A program made the position numbers and the translations under genes. Under the pieces are notes generated by a model. The model ran no database searches and was not told where the DNA came from. It saw only the letters and a list, made by a program, of their open reading frames with translations. A stretch of DNA of 64,000 nucleotides from an uncultured Acidobacteriaceae bacterium (GTDB taxonomy: Bacteria > Acidobacteriota > Terriglobia > Terriglobales > Acidobacteriaceae): assembly GCA_903828675.1 (NCBI GenBank), contig CAIKND010000106.1, positions 82,197 through 146,196 on the forward strand. The letters run 5' to 3'. Below, in pieces: positions 26,604 to 35,990 of this stretch. Position 1 is the first letter of the stretch. Every line of letters starts with the position of its first letter.

Positions 26604-27299
26604 CTATTCTAAAGACATGTTCCGCTGAGAATTGTTGCTGTCCGCCTTCAGATGTTGCCACAATGCGACACTCTGGGCGCGCAAATGTTCCATATCGCCC
26701 TTATTGTCAATCACATAATCAGACTGGGCTGCCTTTTCGGCATCTGGTATCTGGTGCGCTAGGCGAACGCGCGCATCAGCTTCGGCAGCCTCCCGCTGAG
26801 GGCCGGGCGGGCCGATTCGAGCAGCAAAGCGGGTAATTTTGATCTCATCGGGAGCCGTGACCACGACCACTCGGTCAATACGCCGTCGCCAATCGGACAG
26901 CACGCTCTCCTTTTCGCCGCGAGCGCAGGCGTCTCGGACAACCTCAAAGATGAGCGCCGACTCCACGACCGCTACAGCAGAGCTATCCCGCACGAAAACT
27001 TCCCTCATCCAGCGCTCCTGCGCTGCGATCACCGCAGGATGCACGATTGCATTCAGTTGGTCGAGCCGTCCGCCTTTGAAGGCCAGTTCGGCTAGGCGCG
27101 GACGGTTCAGACATCCGTCGGAGCCTACTACTTCCGGCCCGAAGGTGCGCACAATTTCGTCGTAGACGCTCTGCCCGGGTTCCATCATGGCGCGGCCCAG
27201 CGCATCGGCCTCAATGACTTCGGCGCCCAATTCTCGCAGAAACCCCGCAACGGTGCTCTTGCCGCTGCCCAGTCCGCCTGTGAGCCCGACGCGCAACAC
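26604..27299 (-). CDS. coaE: Dephospho-CoA kinase
   Basis: 231 residues. It catalyses the last step of coenzyme A synthesis, phosphorylating the 3'-hydroxyl of dephospho-CoA. Evidence: an N-terminal P-loop GLTGGLGSGKSTVA (residues 6-19), EVIEADALGRAMMEPG (family hallmark D-A-D/E region), LNAIVHPAVIA and VVVVTAPDEIKITRFAAR. The protein ends with a short polar tail. The start codon is GTG, three bases after the folD stop, so it is translationally coupled to folD. Its length is normal. Confidence 0.93.
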   Translation of the reverse strand: MLRVGLTGGLGSGKSTVAGFLRELGAEVIEADALGRAMMEPGQSVYDEIVRTFGPEVVGSDGCLNRPRLAELAFKGGRLDQLNAIVHPAVIAAQERWMREVFVRDSSAVAVVESALIFEVVRDACARGEKESVLSDWRRRIDRVVVVTAPDEIKITRFAARIGPPGPQREAAEADARVRLAHQIPDAEKAAQSDYVIDNKGDMEHLRAQSVALWQHLKADSNNSQRNMSLE

Positions 27300-27302
27300 G
27301 GG

Positions 27303-28232
27303 CTAGAGTCCCCGCCGCGGCAAGTCTCGTCTCATTTGGGCCGCATGCACCGTGTTGGCCATAAGCATAGCCACCGTGAGCAGACCCACGCCGCCGGGCA
27401 CAGGCGTATACGCTCCGGCACGTTCGAAGGCCTTTGGATGCACGTCGCCCACGATGGTGGAGCCCCGCTTGGCAAACGTTGCCTCGCGCTTGGCGTTGCC
27501 CCGGAAGAAGCGGTCGAACTCTTCGCGCGTGTTCAGGCGGTTGATGCCCACATCAACGATGGTCGCGCCGGGCTTGACCATCTCTGGAGTGATAAAGCCG
27601 GGACGCCCGATCGCAGCCACCAGTATGTCGGCCTGACGGGTGATCGCGCCAAGGTCGCGGGTCTTCGAGTGGCAGATGGTGACGGTGGCGTTCTGGTGCA
27701 GTAGCAGCATGGCCGCCGGTTTGCCCACCAGGTCGCTGCGGCCCACAACCACCGCGTGCTGCCCGGCCATGGGAACGCCGCTGCGCTTCAGAATTTCTAT
27801 AATCCCCGCCGGAGTGCAGGGAGCCAACGCCGGCCTGCCCGCCTGCAGGCGGCCCACATTCACGGGGTGAAAGCCGTCCACGTCTTTTGAGGGCAAAATC
27901 GCATCGAGCAGGGCCTTGGTATCGACGTACGCGGGAAGAGGCAGTTGGACCAGAATGCCGTCGATGTCATCGCGATCGTTGAGGCTGGCGATCAGGTCCA
28001 GCATGTCTTCCGTGGTGACGGTGTCGGGTGGCGTGATGAGTTCGCTGTAGATGCCGAGTTCGGCGCAGGTTTGCACCTTGCTGCGCACGTAAATCTCCGA
28101 CGCGGCTACATTCCCCACCAACACCGCGGCTAGTCCCGGCCTTACACTCTGCCCCGCCAGTAAGCGAACCTCTTCAGCCACTTCCAGCTTGATTTCAGCG
28201 GCAATCGCCACCCCGTCAAGAATTTTGTGCAT
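27303..28232 (-). CDS. folD: Bifunctional 5,10-methylene-THF dehydrogenase/cyclohydrolase
   Basis: About 309 residues from the ATG at 28232, which has GGGGGAACG upstream; a start four codons earlier (28244) is weaker. It interconverts methylene-, methenyl- and 10-formyl-THF in the cytoplasm. Family hallmarks are visible: the substrate-site region GNVAASEIYVRSKVQTCAELGI, DGILVQLPLPAYVD, KDVDGFHPVNVGRL, the NADP-site GRSDLVGKPAAMLLLHQNATVTICHS, and the C-terminal PVPGGVGLLTVAMLMANT. It precedes coaE. A formate-THF ligase gene lies 6 kb away, and together they cover entry of formate into the one-carbon pool. Confidence 0.95.
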   Translation of the reverse strand: MHKILDGVAIAAEIKLEVAEEVRLLAGQSVRPGLAAVLVGNVAASEIYVRSKVQTCAELGIYSELITPPDTVTTEDMLDLIASLNDRDDIDGILVQLPLPAYVDTKALLDAILPSKDVDGFHPVNVGRLQAGRPALAPCTPAGIIEILKRSGVPMAGQHAVVVGRSDLVGKPAAMLLLHQNATVTICHSKTRDLGAITRQADILVAAIGRPGFITPEMVKPGATIVDVGINRLNTREEFDRFFRGNAKREATFAKRGSTIVGDVHPKAFERAGAYTPVPGGVGLLTVAMLMANTVHAAQMRRDLPRRGL

Positions 28233-28425
28233 TCGTTCCCCCACAATTCATGGTATCGCTTCCATCCATGACACTTGCACCCACCCCCGGCCGAAATAGG
28301 CAGTCAACGCCCCGCGCCACCGCTTTTCAGAAAGGCACAGTGGCACTGGCGATGAGGCAGTCTGTCCGTGAGAATCGCACAAGTTCAATGCTTCGATTGG
28401 TCGAGCGAGGCACGTCACACCGACT

Positions 28426-28441
28426 TGTGATTTATCTCACA
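28426..28441. promoter_or_regulatory. CRP/FNR-type operator candidate
   Basis: TGTGA-TTTATC-TCACA, a perfect TGTGA-N6-TCACA palindrome of the CRP class, lies 111 bases ahead of the cytochrome c gene and ~195 bases from the divergent folD start. FNR/CRP-family proteins commonly control anaerobic respiratory genes, which suits the downstream operon. Binding is inferred only. Confidence 0.5.
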
Positions 28442-28551
28442 TACAACCATGAGATGAACTCCTGTACGGTCGAGCCTGCAAGTAATGTTTCAAATCACAT
28501 GCAATCGAGTCACGGAACCCGCTGGCAACGGCGCAACGGAGATAGGGCTTC

Positions 28552-29025
28552 ATGAGTGTTTTCAAGGATGCAGGACATCTTTTCAGGTTTGCGGGGCTGT
28601 TCGTACTCGCCTTTCTATTGTTTCTGGTGATACGAGGGTTCGTTGTCCCCAAGACCTTCGGACAGTATGGGCACTATCGCGGTGCGGCCATCGGTGAAGT
28701 TGGCGCACATCCGATCAAGTTTGCTGGGCACCAGACCTGCGAGATCTGCCATACAGACGTTCTGGATGTAAAGAAGAGCGGCAAACACGCGCACGTCAAC
28801 TGCGAGGCTTGCCATGGCGCACTGGCGAGTCATGCCGATGATCCAGCGTCGGTGACGCCGGTAAAGCCGGATACGGCTGTACTCTGCGCCCGGTGCCACA
28901 CGGCTAGCGCAGCAAAGCCGAAAGGCTTTCCGCAGGTTGTGCCGGCAGACCACTCCAACGGCTTGCCGTGCCAGACTTGCCACAATCCACACAGTCCGGC
29001 GATGGCTGCGGGAGGTGCGAAGTGA
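28552..29025 (+). CDS. Membrane-anchored tetraheme c-type cytochrome
   Basis: 157 residues. One N-terminal transmembrane helix (about 12-30) is followed by a periplasmic domain with four CxxCH heme sites: CEICH 63-67, CEACH 84-88, CARCH 112-116 and CQTCH 140-144. Several additional His residues could be distal ligands. This resembles NrfH/HmcA-like electron-transfer cytochromes. It is the first gene of a three-gene operon: its stop overlaps the GTG start of the ferredoxin subunit. It probably passes electrons between the quinone pool (through the NrfD subunit) and a periplasmic partner not encoded here. Confidence 0.9.
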   Translation: MSVFKDAGHLFRFAGLFVLAFLLFLVIRGFVVPKTFGQYGHYRGAAIGEVGAHPIKFAGHQTCEICHTDVLDVKKSGKHAHVNCEACHGALASHADDPASVTPVKPDTAVLCARCHTASAAKPKGFPQVVPADHSNGLPCQTCHNPHSPAMAAGGAK

Positions 29026-29753
29026 ATCTTTCCCGGCGTCAAATGTTGATTCTTTTGCCGGCTGCGGCGGTTGCATGGAAGTCCGTGCTTGCGGGAACTC
29101 CTGAAGATTCGCCCAACTACAAGATGTCCGAGCACTGGTGGGGAATGTTGATCGACATTCCGAAGTGCATCGGTTGCGGCAACTGCGTGAGGGCATGCCA
29201 GACCGAGAACGACGTGCCGGACGGCAACTTTCGCACATGGGTAGAGCGGTACCATGTGACCGATGGCGACATGGTCAGCCCCCAGGTGATATCACCTGAC
29301 GGCGGCAAGGAAGGCTTTCCCGTTGTGCAGGAAGACGCCGGAAAGTACTTCTTCGTTCCCAAGCTTTGCAATCACTGCGCGGACTCCCCGTGCACGCAGG
29401 TGTGCCCGGTGGGCGCAACATTCGTAACGCCTGACGGCGTTGTGATGGTGGACCCGAAGTACTGCCTCGGTTGCGCGTATTGCGTGCAGGCCTGCCCGTA
29501 TGGGTGCCGCTACATTCATCCCGAAAAGAAAGTCGCGGATAAGTGCACGCTTTGCTATCACCGGATTACCAAGGGACTTACCACAGCGTGCTGCGAAGCC
29601 TGTCCAACAGGAGCACGCCAGCTTGTCGACTTGAAGAATCCCAAGGATCCGATTCACGAGTTTCTGAAGACCCACAGCGTGCAGGTGTTGAAGCCACAAA
29701 TGGCCACCGGCGCAAAGGTCTATTACAACGACCTCGACGGTTCAGTGAGATAG
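29022..29753 (+). CDS. Tat-exported four-cluster ferredoxin subunit (HmcB/NrfC/DmsB-like)
   Basis: 243 residues from a GTG at 29022 that overlaps the preceding stop (GTGA) and has GGAGG at ideal spacing; a longer frame to 28968 is rejected. The N-terminus carries a twin-arginine signal (LSRRQMLILLPAAAVAW). Four Cys groups are visible: CIGCGNCVRACQ, CNHCADSPCTQVCP, CLGCAYCVQACP, and CTLCYHRI with CCEACPTGA. These predict four [4Fe-4S] clusters, as in electron-transfer subunits of molybdopterin and NrfD-type complexes. It probably works on the periplasmic face between the cytochrome and the NrfD membrane subunit. Confidence 0.93.
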   Translation: MNLSRRQMLILLPAAAVAWKSVLAGTPEDSPNYKMSEHWWGMLIDIPKCIGCGNCVRACQTENDVPDGNFRTWVERYHVTDGDMVSPQVISPDGGKEGFPVVQEDAGKYFFVPKLCNHCADSPCTQVCPVGATFVTPDGVVMVDPKYCLGCAYCVQACPYGCRYIHPEKKVADKCTLCYHRITKGLTTACCEACPTGARQLVDLKNPKDPIHEFLKTHSVQVLKPQMATGAKVYYNDLDGSVR

Positions 29754-29783
29754 ACGCAGCTAGCCCAGGATTGGTGAAGAGAT

Positions 29784-30962
29784 ATGAATGGTGTTGAAGG
29801 CTTCATGTATCCCAACGAAATCGCACTCCAATGGAGTGTGCTGATCGTTTTGTACCCTTTCATCACGGGGTTGGTGGCGGGCGCCTTTATTCTGGCATCG
29901 CTGGAGCGGGTTTTCCAGGTTGATGCGGTCAAGCCGACGTACCGGTTGGCGCTGCTCACTGCCCTGGCGTTCCTGTTGGATGCGCCCCTGCCGCTGGTTT
30001 TACATCTGGGCCATCCGTTCCGCTCACCGGAGATGTACTTTACTCCGCACAGCACATCGGCAATGGCGATGTTCGGGTATGTGTACCTGTGGTACCTGAT
30101 GGCCGTGCTGGTATTGGAGATATGGCTGGACTACCGGCGCGAGATCGTGCGTTGGTCGCAGCAGTCGAAAGGAATTCTTCGCCTCGTCTACAAGGTGATG
30201 ACGCTTGGCTCTTGCAACATAAGCGAGCGTTCGCTGGCAATCGACGAGCGGGTCGGATGGATCATCACGCTGATCGGCATTCCTTCCGCCTTCATGCTGC
30301 ACGGATATGTCGGGTTCATCTTTGGTTCGATCAAAGCCAACCCCTGGTGGTCGTCGCCGCTCATGCCGGTGGTATTCATCTTCTCTGCAATGGTGTCGGG
30401 CATTGCGGCGGTGATGCTGCTGTACATGGGACTGACCAAACTACGCGGATACAAGATCGATATTCGCTGCGTAGACACTATTGCAATGTACCTGTTCTAT
30501 ATCTTCATCATCGACTTCAGCCTGGAGATGCTGGACCTTATCCACCGCATCTACGAGGCCGACGAAAGCTTCCGCAGTTTGAACTTCCTGGTCCACACAC
30601 AGCTCTACATTCCGCACATCCTGATCCAGATATGCCTGGGTACCCTTACACCGCTGATCCTGCTGTTCCTCACGCAGGTGGTAAAGCTGCCCGAGATAGT
30701 GCGCAAGCGGATGTATGCCATAGCCGGCAGCCTCGCTCTTGTGGGCATCTTTGCGATGCGCTGGAACGTCGTGATCGGCGGACAGTTGTTCTCCAAGAGC
30801 TTTCTCGGATTCACAACCTACAAGATGACCCTGGTGACGCGCGAGGGACTGCTGGCGGCGATTGCCCTGACTATTCTGCCTCTCATCTTCCTCTGGATAC
30901 TGGTGAAGCTGCTGCCACCTTGGACTGAGAAGAACGAGCACGAGGCTATAGCAGCGGACTGA
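29784..30962 (+). CDS. NrfD/PsrC-family quinone-interacting membrane subunit
   Basis: 392 residues with about ten hydrophobic helices. Recognisable NrfD features include YPFITGLVAGAFILASLERVF near residues 24-44, PLPLVLHLGHPFRSPEMYF near 73-91, and the helix FSAMVSGIAAVMLLYMGL. In this family the subunit exchanges electrons with the quinone pool and anchors a ferredoxin subunit. It lies 30 bases after the ferredoxin gene. No molybdopterin or other catalytic subunit follows, so the operon encodes an electron conduit rather than a complete oxidoreductase. Confidence 0.92.
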   Translation: MNGVEGFMYPNEIALQWSVLIVLYPFITGLVAGAFILASLERVFQVDAVKPTYRLALLTALAFLLDAPLPLVLHLGHPFRSPEMYFTPHSTSAMAMFGYVYLWYLMAVLVLEIWLDYRREIVRWSQQSKGILRLVYKVMTLGSCNISERSLAIDERVGWIITLIGIPSAFMLHGYVGFIFGSIKANPWWSSPLMPVVFIFSAMVSGIAAVMLLYMGLTKLRGYKIDIRCVDTIAMYLFYIFIIDFSLEMLDLIHRIYEADESFRSLNFLVHTQLYIPHILIQICLGTLTPLILLFLTQVVKLPEIVRKRMYAIAGSLALVGIFAMRWNVVIGGQLFSKSFLGFTTYKMTLVTREGLLAAIALTILPLIFLWILVKLLPPWTEKNEHEAIAAD

Positions 30963-30999
30963 CCATAACTGGAACTCTACAGAACTTCGGGTGGAAGCC

Positions 31000-32733
31000 A
31001 TGGATAATCTTCCCGACGAACTAAACCGGCTCACGGAGCGCCTGGAAACGCTCGAGCAGCGCGTCTACGCCCTCGAGCACCTCTCCCCAGCGTCCAGTGC
31101 GCCTCCCGCACTGGACGCCACTCCGTTGCTGGCGGCGCAGGCAATTGAAGCGCCCGACCTTTCCGCGGAGCGCGCCAGTTCCGCAGAGCCCACCAGTTCC
31201 TTGAACAGCGGAGTGTTTTCTGTTCTTGGCAAGGCTATGCTTGGCATTGCCGGTGCCTACCTGCTGCGGGCAGTGGCGGAATCGAGTGTGCTTCCAAGGC
31301 AAGCCATAGCCGCGATTGCGATTCTATACGCGATCACGTGGTTGGTATCCGCATCCAGAGTCAAAGCTGGTGACTGGTTGGCAGGTGCGACTTATGCCTG
31401 CACATCAGCCTTGATCCTTGCTCCCATGCTCTGGGAACTTACCCTCCGCTTCAAGGTTCTGCCTGCACAGTTGGCAGCTGGCGTACTCTGCGGATTTGTG
31501 ATTGCGGCGTCTATCCTGGCATGGAAGCGCGACCTTGCGCCGGTATTCTGGGTAACCAATGTTACCGCCGTTGCAGTTGCACTTACACTATCGATTGCAT
31601 CGCACGATATTGCGCCGTTCGTCGCGGTATTGCTGGTGATGGTTGCGATTAGCGAATACGGGGCGGAGCGCAATCGTGAACGCGGTGTGCGGTTCCTGGT
31701 GGCGCTGGCCTCGGACCTCGGCATTTGGACGCTTATCTATATTTACTCCAGCCCGCAAAGCACACGCGAGGACTACCCGGCGATAGGTACAGCCGCATTG
31801 CTTGCTCCCGCTTTTGCGCTGTTTCTAATTTTTGCTGTAAGTGTGATCGTCAAGACCGTAATGCGCGAGAAACAGATCACAGTCTTCGAGACGATCCAGG
31901 CAATGATTGCATTCCTGCTGGCTGCCGCCGGATTGCTCTATTTCGGGCCGGCCGCGAGTGCTGCCGTTCTCGGGATTATCTGCGTTGCATTGTCTGTCGC
32001 TTGTTACGCTGTAACGTTTGCATGCTTCGACCGCGTTGCGCAATCTCGCAATTACATCGTCTTTGTTACCTGGAGCGCCGCGCTGTTTTTGGCCGGCAGC
32101 CTTTTGTGCCTGCCCCCGTCGCTGATGACCGCGAGTCTGGGCGTGGCTGCGATCATTGCTGCAGTTGCAGGCACACGGCTGCACCGCCAGGTTCTTGAGT
32201 TGCACGGCCTCGTGTATCTGGTGGTGGCCGCAATCGTATCCGGCTTACTGAGTCATGTGTTGCAGGCCCTGGCCGGAACACTCTCCACCACGCCGTGGTG
32301 GGCCATATACGTGGCCGCTGCGTGCGCCGTTCTCTGTTATGCGGCCGTGAAGCCTTGTTTGGGTGAATCTTGGGGGCTGCAGACTGTTCACATTGTCTTT
32401 GCATCCCTGGCGGCTGGCGCGGCGGTGGCGCTGCTCGTACAAGGTCTGCTGGGATTGATCGCGCTCAGCGTGATCCCAGGCGCGCACCACATCGCGTTCG
32501 TTCGCACTTTTATCCTGTGCGCCGCGGCTCTCGTGCTTGCCTACAGTGGTGCTCACTGGCGGCGGATGGAGTTGACGCGGATTGGCTACGCCGCGCTTGT
32601 GCTCGTTGCCGTCAAGCTCCTGTTTGAAGATCTGCGCCATGGCCATCTTGAATTCATTGCTGCTTCAATTTTTCTCTTCGCCATTACATTGATCATGGTT
32701 CCTCGGGTTGCGCGAATCAGGCGGCTCATGTAA
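31000..32733 (+). CDS. Polytopic membrane protein (DUF2339-like layout)
   Basis: About 577 residues from the ATG at 31000 (GGAAG upstream); a GTG nine bases earlier is possible. The N-terminal ~30 residues form a coiled coil (LNRLTERLETLEQRVYALEHL). An Ala/Pro/Ser-rich linker and then about 14-15 hydrophobic helices from residue 70 to the end follow. A short coiled coil plus many helices is the layout of DUF2339 proteins, but I do not see a diagnostic motif. It begins 37 bases after the NrfD gene on the same strand and may be co-transcribed with the respiratory operon. Function unknown. Confidence 0.6.
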   Translation: MDNLPDELNRLTERLETLEQRVYALEHLSPASSAPPALDATPLLAAQAIEAPDLSAERASSAEPTSSLNSGVFSVLGKAMLGIAGAYLLRAVAESSVLPRQAIAAIAILYAITWLVSASRVKAGDWLAGATYACTSALILAPMLWELTLRFKVLPAQLAAGVLCGFVIAASILAWKRDLAPVFWVTNVTAVAVALTLSIASHDIAPFVAVLLVMVAISEYGAERNRERGVRFLVALASDLGIWTLIYIYSSPQSTREDYPAIGTAALLAPAFALFLIFAVSVIVKTVMREKQITVFETIQAMIAFLLAAAGLLYFGPAASAAVLGIICVALSVACYAVTFACFDRVAQSRNYIVFVTWSAALFLAGSLLCLPPSLMTASLGVAAIIAAVAGTRLHRQVLELHGLVYLVVAAIVSGLLSHVLQALAGTLSTTPWWAIYVAAACAVLCYAAVKPCLGESWGLQTVHIVFASLAAGAAVALLVQGLLGLIALSVIPGAHHIAFVRTFILCAAALVLAYSGAHWRRMELTRIGYAALVLVAVKLLFEDLRHGHLEFIAASIFLFAITLIMVPRVARIRRLM

Positions 32734-33276
32734 GTATCAGGAGCTTCGGACGAGTATTCCTGGAGTTTGGCAAGTACAAAACCGTCACGGAACTCGAGAG
32801 CGAGACCCGGGACTCCGCTCTTCGTCTTGAGCTACCAAATCAGCGTTATGTCTGCAGAGGCTCAATCAGGTATTTAGAATTCCTCAACTTCAGTTTTCTG
32901 ATTCGGACGTTCTAATCGGTCCCGGGCAAAAGCCATCCCCGCACAAAGGTTTCCGTGCCTGCGCTCTCGACTTTGTTGGCACCGAGCCGCACCCTCGCCG
33001 TTCCGGTATCCCTACTTCCATTCACTCTAATCCCAATATTTATGCGGTCTATTTTGAAACACATGTACTTAATCAGGACAGAAGTCTCATCGCGGGAAGT
33101 CCATCCATCCGCAACCCGCTCTCATAGTTTTCCTGACTGCTGAAAATCGGCTTCCCTGCCGAAATACTACTTATGTGTTATTAGCACGACGGGCGGCGCA
33201 TGAGCCATCTCCGTCTGCATGGTATCGGGTGATTAACACTCTCTTGGGTAGTTGGTAGACATGAAGGGGACTAAAT
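32734..33276. other. Intergenic region upstream of HDOD gene
   Basis: About 540 bases with no convincing reading frame or RNA family; short open frames here lack protein character. It presumably includes the HDOD promoter. An AAGGGGAC ribosome binding site lies directly before the ATG at 33277. Confidence 0.4.
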
Positions 33277-34134
33277 ATGCAGATTGAAAGGCGGAACGAC
33301 AGGAGAGTGGATCTGCCGTGGGCTCACTTGCGTTTGCCCCCGTTTCCTCAAGTCGCCATCCGCGTGTTACAGCTGGCTAACAACGAGAATGTACAGCTGC
33401 ATCAACTATGTGACTTAATCTCTTCCGACCCTGCGTTTGCCAGTGAAGTCCTGACTGTTGCCAACTCTATTCTGTATGCTCCTCGCTATCCCTCCAGCAC
33501 CATTCTCCAGGCGATTGCTGTGCTCGGGGCGAACGCTTTGCAGGGCATGTGCATCACGGTTGGAGTTCGAGCTTACCTCGGGAAGTCGATGAGTCATCCC
33601 TTGATGAGGATTCTGTGGCGCCACAATCTGGCATGCGCCATTATCGCGGAACGGCTCGCCGCTGTGGGCTTTATCGATAAGGACACTGCGTACACATCGG
33701 GAATCATGCACGATATAGGGCGCATAGCCCTGGCGGTGATCCTGCCGAAGGAATACGCTGCCTTATTGGGCACGCATCGCGGAACTGCCTCTAGCATCAT
33801 GGAAGGAGAGCGAGCGTTATTTGGATGGGACCACTGCGAGGCAGGGAGGCAGCTGATCGCGAATTGGAAGCTGCCCTCCGACTTCGATGCAACTGTAGCC
33901 GAGCACCATTATGAAAATCCACTCGAAGGCGCTTGGGGAATGGCAGAATTGATTAAAGTAAGTTGCAAAATGGCCGACTCGGTAGGTTATCCTGCATTTT
34001 CCGGCTGCGAAGTCACTCCATATTCCGACCTGTTGGAGCGGCTTCCGGCGCGTGAGCGCATGCACTTCTGTCCCGATGTAGGAACACTCGCCTCCGATGT
34101 GGCGAATGCCATTCACGCGATCGAATCCGTCTGA
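33277..34134 (+). CDS. HDOD-domain signalling protein
   Basis: 285 residues made up almost entirely of one HDOD domain. Typical segments are LPPFPQVAIRVLQLANNENVQLHQLCDLISSDPA, SEVLTVANSILYAP, QAIAVLGANALQGMCITVG and IMHDIGRIALAVILP, where an HD pair is retained. HDOD proteins act in cell-cycle, stress or biofilm signalling; some bind nucleotides or partner proteins, and enzymatic activity is usually not shown. No receiver, GGDEF or EAL domain is attached. It is transcribed alone, convergent with the fhs gene. Confidence 0.88.
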   Translation: MQIERRNDRRVDLPWAHLRLPPFPQVAIRVLQLANNENVQLHQLCDLISSDPAFASEVLTVANSILYAPRYPSSTILQAIAVLGANALQGMCITVGVRAYLGKSMSHPLMRILWRHNLACAIIAERLAAVGFIDKDTAYTSGIMHDIGRIALAVILPKEYAALLGTHRGTASSIMEGERALFGWDHCEAGRQLIANWKLPSDFDATVAEHHYENPLEGAWGMAELIKVSCKMADSVGYPAFSGCEVTPYSDLLERLPARERMHFCPDVGTLASDVANAIHAIESV

Positions 34135-34198
34135 CTGCGGCCAGGCCGTTAGCCGGAATCATAAGTTTCACTCAGTATTTGCGCGCCTTCAGGCGGTG

Positions 34199-35812
34199 TC
34201 AGACACCGGAGATATTGCCGTCCACATCGACATCGATTGCCAGGGCACGAGGCACTCGCGGCAAACCCGGCATCAGCATCATGTTTCCAGCAACAATCAC
34301 GATGAATCCTGCTCCGGCTGACAACAAGGCATCTGTCACATTGAGCGTCCATCCTTTAGGAGCACCTTTGAGACGTGGGTTGTCAGACAATGAGTATTGC
34401 GTTTTGGCAATGCAAATGGGCAGTCTGCCGAAGCCCCATTCGGTATAGTTCTGGAGCTTGGCGCATGCCTGTTCACTCAGCGTGACACCGCTCGCACCGT
34501 ATACCGTTGTTGCAACTTTGCGAATTTTCTCTTCGAGTGAGTCTTCCATAGAGTAGGCTGGCCGAATCTTGGGCAACGGATTCGCCTCTACCGCAGCAGC
34601 AACCTTTTCAGCTAGATCGACAGCTCCCATGCCCCCTTTGTTGAAGGCTTCGACAAGCGAGCAGGCAATCTCCTGCCGGTTGCACTCTTCTATAACAAAT
34701 TCGAGTTCAGATTGAAGGTCCGCAGGAAACTGGTTGACGGCGACCACAACCGGAACGCCGAAGCCCTTGAGCATGGAAATGTGGTGAGTTAGGTTCGAAA
34801 AGCCAGCCTGGAGTGTTCCGCCACCCTGCTCGCGCAGGCTTTGTACCGTAGTGACAAGGACTGCGACAGCGGGACCGATCCCCGAAGACCGCATCACAAT
34901 ACCAAAATACTTTTCCGCGCCCAGGTCGGCGGCGAATCCGGCTTCGTTGACCACGAAGTCCGCCAAACGAATCGCCATCTGCTGCGAAAGGACACTGCTG
35001 GTGCCGTGAGCAATATTGGCAAACGGGCCTGTGTGGACAAGCGCGGCCGCGCCCTCGGTAGTCTGCACCAAGTTGGGCTCGAGAGCATCGTTAAGCAGCG
35101 CCATCATCGCTCCGGTTGCGCCCAAATCGGCCGCACTCACCGGACGACCCGCATGAGATATTCCAACGATGATCGAGTTAAGACGATGACGAAGATCAGC
35201 GCGACTTGAGGCAAGCCCCAGAATAGCCATAATTTCCGAAGCGGCTGTAATTACGAAACCTGTCTTGCGGCTTGTCCGTTCGCCCTTTGAATGGACCCCG
35301 ACGGTGATGTGTCGCAGAGCACGGTCGTTGATATCGAGTGAACGAGGCCAGATGATCCGGGCCGGATCAAGATCCAGTTCGTTGCCGTGAAAAATGTGTG
35401 AGTCTACAATTGCGGCAAGAAGGTTGTGTGCTGAGGTAATGGCGTGAAAGTCGCCGTGGAAATGCAAATTGATCTTCTGACTTGGTTCGACCTGAGAAAG
35501 GCCGCCGCCCGCGGCTCCACCTTTCAGTCCGAAAACGGGGCCAAGCGAAGGCTCGCGCGAAGTGACGATCGCCTTACGTCCAATGCGCTCCAATCCCTGA
35601 GCCAGCCCAATCGAGACCACCGTCTTGCCTTCACCAGAAACAGTCGGCGTCGTAGCCGTAACCAGGATCAACTTGCCTCGAACAGGAAACGCGGAATCGG
35701 AAAGCAAATCCAGCTTGACTTTGGCTCCGTAAGCGCCGATTGGTTCATAATGAACAGGTGAAAGCCCAAGCTTCCGAGCAATCTCATCAATACGTAAAAG
35801 TGTAAAATTCAT
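34199..35812 (-). CDS. fhs: Formate-tetrahydrofolate ligase
   Basis: 537 residues, near the usual ~550 of the family. The enzyme makes 10-formyl-THF from formate, THF and ATP in the cytoplasm. Diagnostic segments are the P-loop region TPTVSGEGKTVVSIGLAQGL, REPSLGPVFGLKGGAAGGG, NLHFHGDFHAITSAHNLL, NDRALRHITVG and ADFVVNEAGFAADLGAEKYF. SNLTHHISMLKGFGVPVVVAVNQF and MMLMPGLPRVPRA near the C-terminus also match. The phosphate loop differs slightly from the usual TPxPAGEGKTTT (VSGEGKTVV). With folD in the same window it supplies formyl and methylene one-carbon units. Confidence 0.95.
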   Translation of the reverse strand: MNFTLLRIDEIARKLGLSPVHYEPIGAYGAKVKLDLLSDSAFPVRGKLILVTATTPTVSGEGKTVVSIGLAQGLERIGRKAIVTSREPSLGPVFGLKGGAAGGGLSQVEPSQKINLHFHGDFHAITSAHNLLAAIVDSHIFHGNELDLDPARIIWPRSLDINDRALRHITVGVHSKGERTSRKTGFVITAASEIMAILGLASSRADLRHRLNSIIVGISHAGRPVSAADLGATGAMMALLNDALEPNLVQTTEGAAALVHTGPFANIAHGTSSVLSQQMAIRLADFVVNEAGFAADLGAEKYFGIVMRSSGIGPAVAVLVTTVQSLREQGGGTLQAGFSNLTHHISMLKGFGVPVVVAVNQFPADLQSELEFVIEECNRQEIACSLVEAFNKGGMGAVDLAEKVAAAVEANPLPKIRPAYSMEDSLEEKIRKVATTVYGASGVTLSEQACAKLQNYTEWGFGRLPICIAKTQYSLSDNPRLKGAPKGWTLNVTDALLSAGAGFIVIVAGNMMLMPGLPRVPRALAIDVDVDGNISGV

Positions 35813-35990
35813 AAAGTCTCTTCATAACTATACGAGGCAAGGCGTTCGGCGGCGTGTGATGCATGCACACTCGTACGCATCCATGACCGCACAAGTTGTC
35901 AAGCTCATCGTGATCAAGGCCGTGGCAGTTGCGTGACTTGGCGGATGCAGGCGCTGAAAAGCGTTCGTTTCCCGCACTATGAAGATCTCT

